This document shows positions 24,383 to 24,664 of a stretch of DNA of 24,664 nucleotides, one piece after another. The notes beneath the pieces were generated by a model. It was not told the DNA's origin, ran no database searches, and worked only from the letters and a program-made list of their open reading frames with translations. The stretch's first letter is position 1. Each line of letters opens with the position of its first letter. Location: assembly GCA_027485075.1 (NCBI GenBank), contig JAIXRT010000245.1:1-24664 (forward strand), given 5' to 3'. This DNA comes from Cytophagaceae bacterium. Its GTDB lineage: Bacteria > Bacteroidota > Bacteroidia > Cytophagales > Spirosomataceae. A program made the position numbers and the translations under genes.

Positions 24383-24664
24383 ATGTCCAATACAACTAAT
24401 CCAGGCTTTTCAATTGAGGAAATCCAAAATTTAAAAAGCCTGTGTGCACAGGAAAATCGATCATTTGTCTACATAGATGATGAAAATTTACCCATTGGCA
24501 ATGATAAAGAAATGGTCCATATTCAATTTGTGGGCCATTACAATAAGCAAGAAGTAATTTACGACGCTATTTTGTGTACGTTACAATTGCATTATTCTAG
24601 TGCTGTTTATGAAGCAGCAGAGAAAGAGGTCATGCAACATTTTCCACTATATGTACCCATTGAA
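24383..24664 (+). CDS. Unrecognised protein, N-terminal 94 residues (cut by window end)
   Basis: An open frame from the ATG at 24383, two bases after the glnN stop, running off the window. It begins MSNTTNPGFSIEEIQNLKSL and includes VYIDDENLPIGNDKEMVHIQ and YDAILCTLQLHYSSAVYEAA. It is soluble-looking and acidic with no signal peptide, membrane helix or cysteine motif. I do not recognise the family. The base composition resembles its neighbours and the tight spacing suggests cotranscription with glnN, so a link to glutamine metabolism is possible but unproven. Confidence 0.75.
   Translation, partial: MSNTTNPGFSIEEIQNLKSLCAQENRSFVYIDDENLPIGNDKEMVHIQFVGHYNKQEVIYDAILCTLQLHYSSAVYEAAEKEVMQHFPLYVPIE

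Overview
The window is AT-rich chromosomal DNA from a member of the Bacteroidota, most likely a Cytophagales-type environmental bacterium. This rests on four things: a DUF5686 outer-membrane protein with an N-terminal carboxypeptidase-regulatory-like domain, a type III glutamine synthetase, a K+-dependent membrane pyrophosphatase of the kind common in that phylum, and several upstream boxes matching the Bacteroidota promoter (TTG or TTTG, about 19 nt, TAnnTTTG). Shine-Dalgarno sequences are mostly absent, which also fits. No rRNA, tRNA, transposase, phage gene or CRISPR array is visible.

Layout. 1-2508 (+): 3' end of aconitase, then prs (PRPP synthetase) and rplY (L25/Ctc). 2534-2606: two strong hairpins between convergent transcription units. 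2627-7420 (-): hppA and a large DUF5686 outer-membrane protein. 7499-8698 (+): a class III aminotransferase whose stop codon abuts the stop codon of trxA. 8699-13345 (-): trxA, dnaE and a DUF2461 gene. 13453-14973 (+): trpS and a PAP2 phosphatase with no spacer. 14949-15950 (-): a LuxC-like acyl-CoA reductase overlapping the PAP2 3' end, divergent from a dicluster ferredoxin at 16074-16424. 16730-19251 (+): an outer-membrane porin and the ammonium transporter AmtB. 19252-19495: tandem terminators, then two different arrays of 7-bp repeats. 19496-21927 (-): mtaB and a type II glutamine synthetase. 22173-24380 (+): a type III glutamine synthetase, then the start of an unrecognised gene cut by the window edge.

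The right-hand third reads as a nitrogen-assimilation neighbourhood: a porin and AmtB for ammonium entry, and two unrelated glutamine synthetases (GSII and GSIII) transcribed divergently from a shared 245-bp region. No glnK/PII gene is next to amtB. The left two-thirds is core housekeeping: TCA cycle, PRPP supply, translation, replication and redox.

No clearly new multi-gene system is present. The most unusual items are: (i) the paired 7-bp tandem arrays at 19344-19399 and 19445-19507, the second of which supplies the last codons and stop codon of mtaB; (ii) two places where a gene's promoter appears embedded in the terminator hairpin of the gene before it (acn|prs and glnII|mtaB); (iii) a membrane pyrophosphatase that lacks the usual TM6 glutamate and has one in TM5; (iv) the divergent acyl-CoA reductase/ferredoxin pair.
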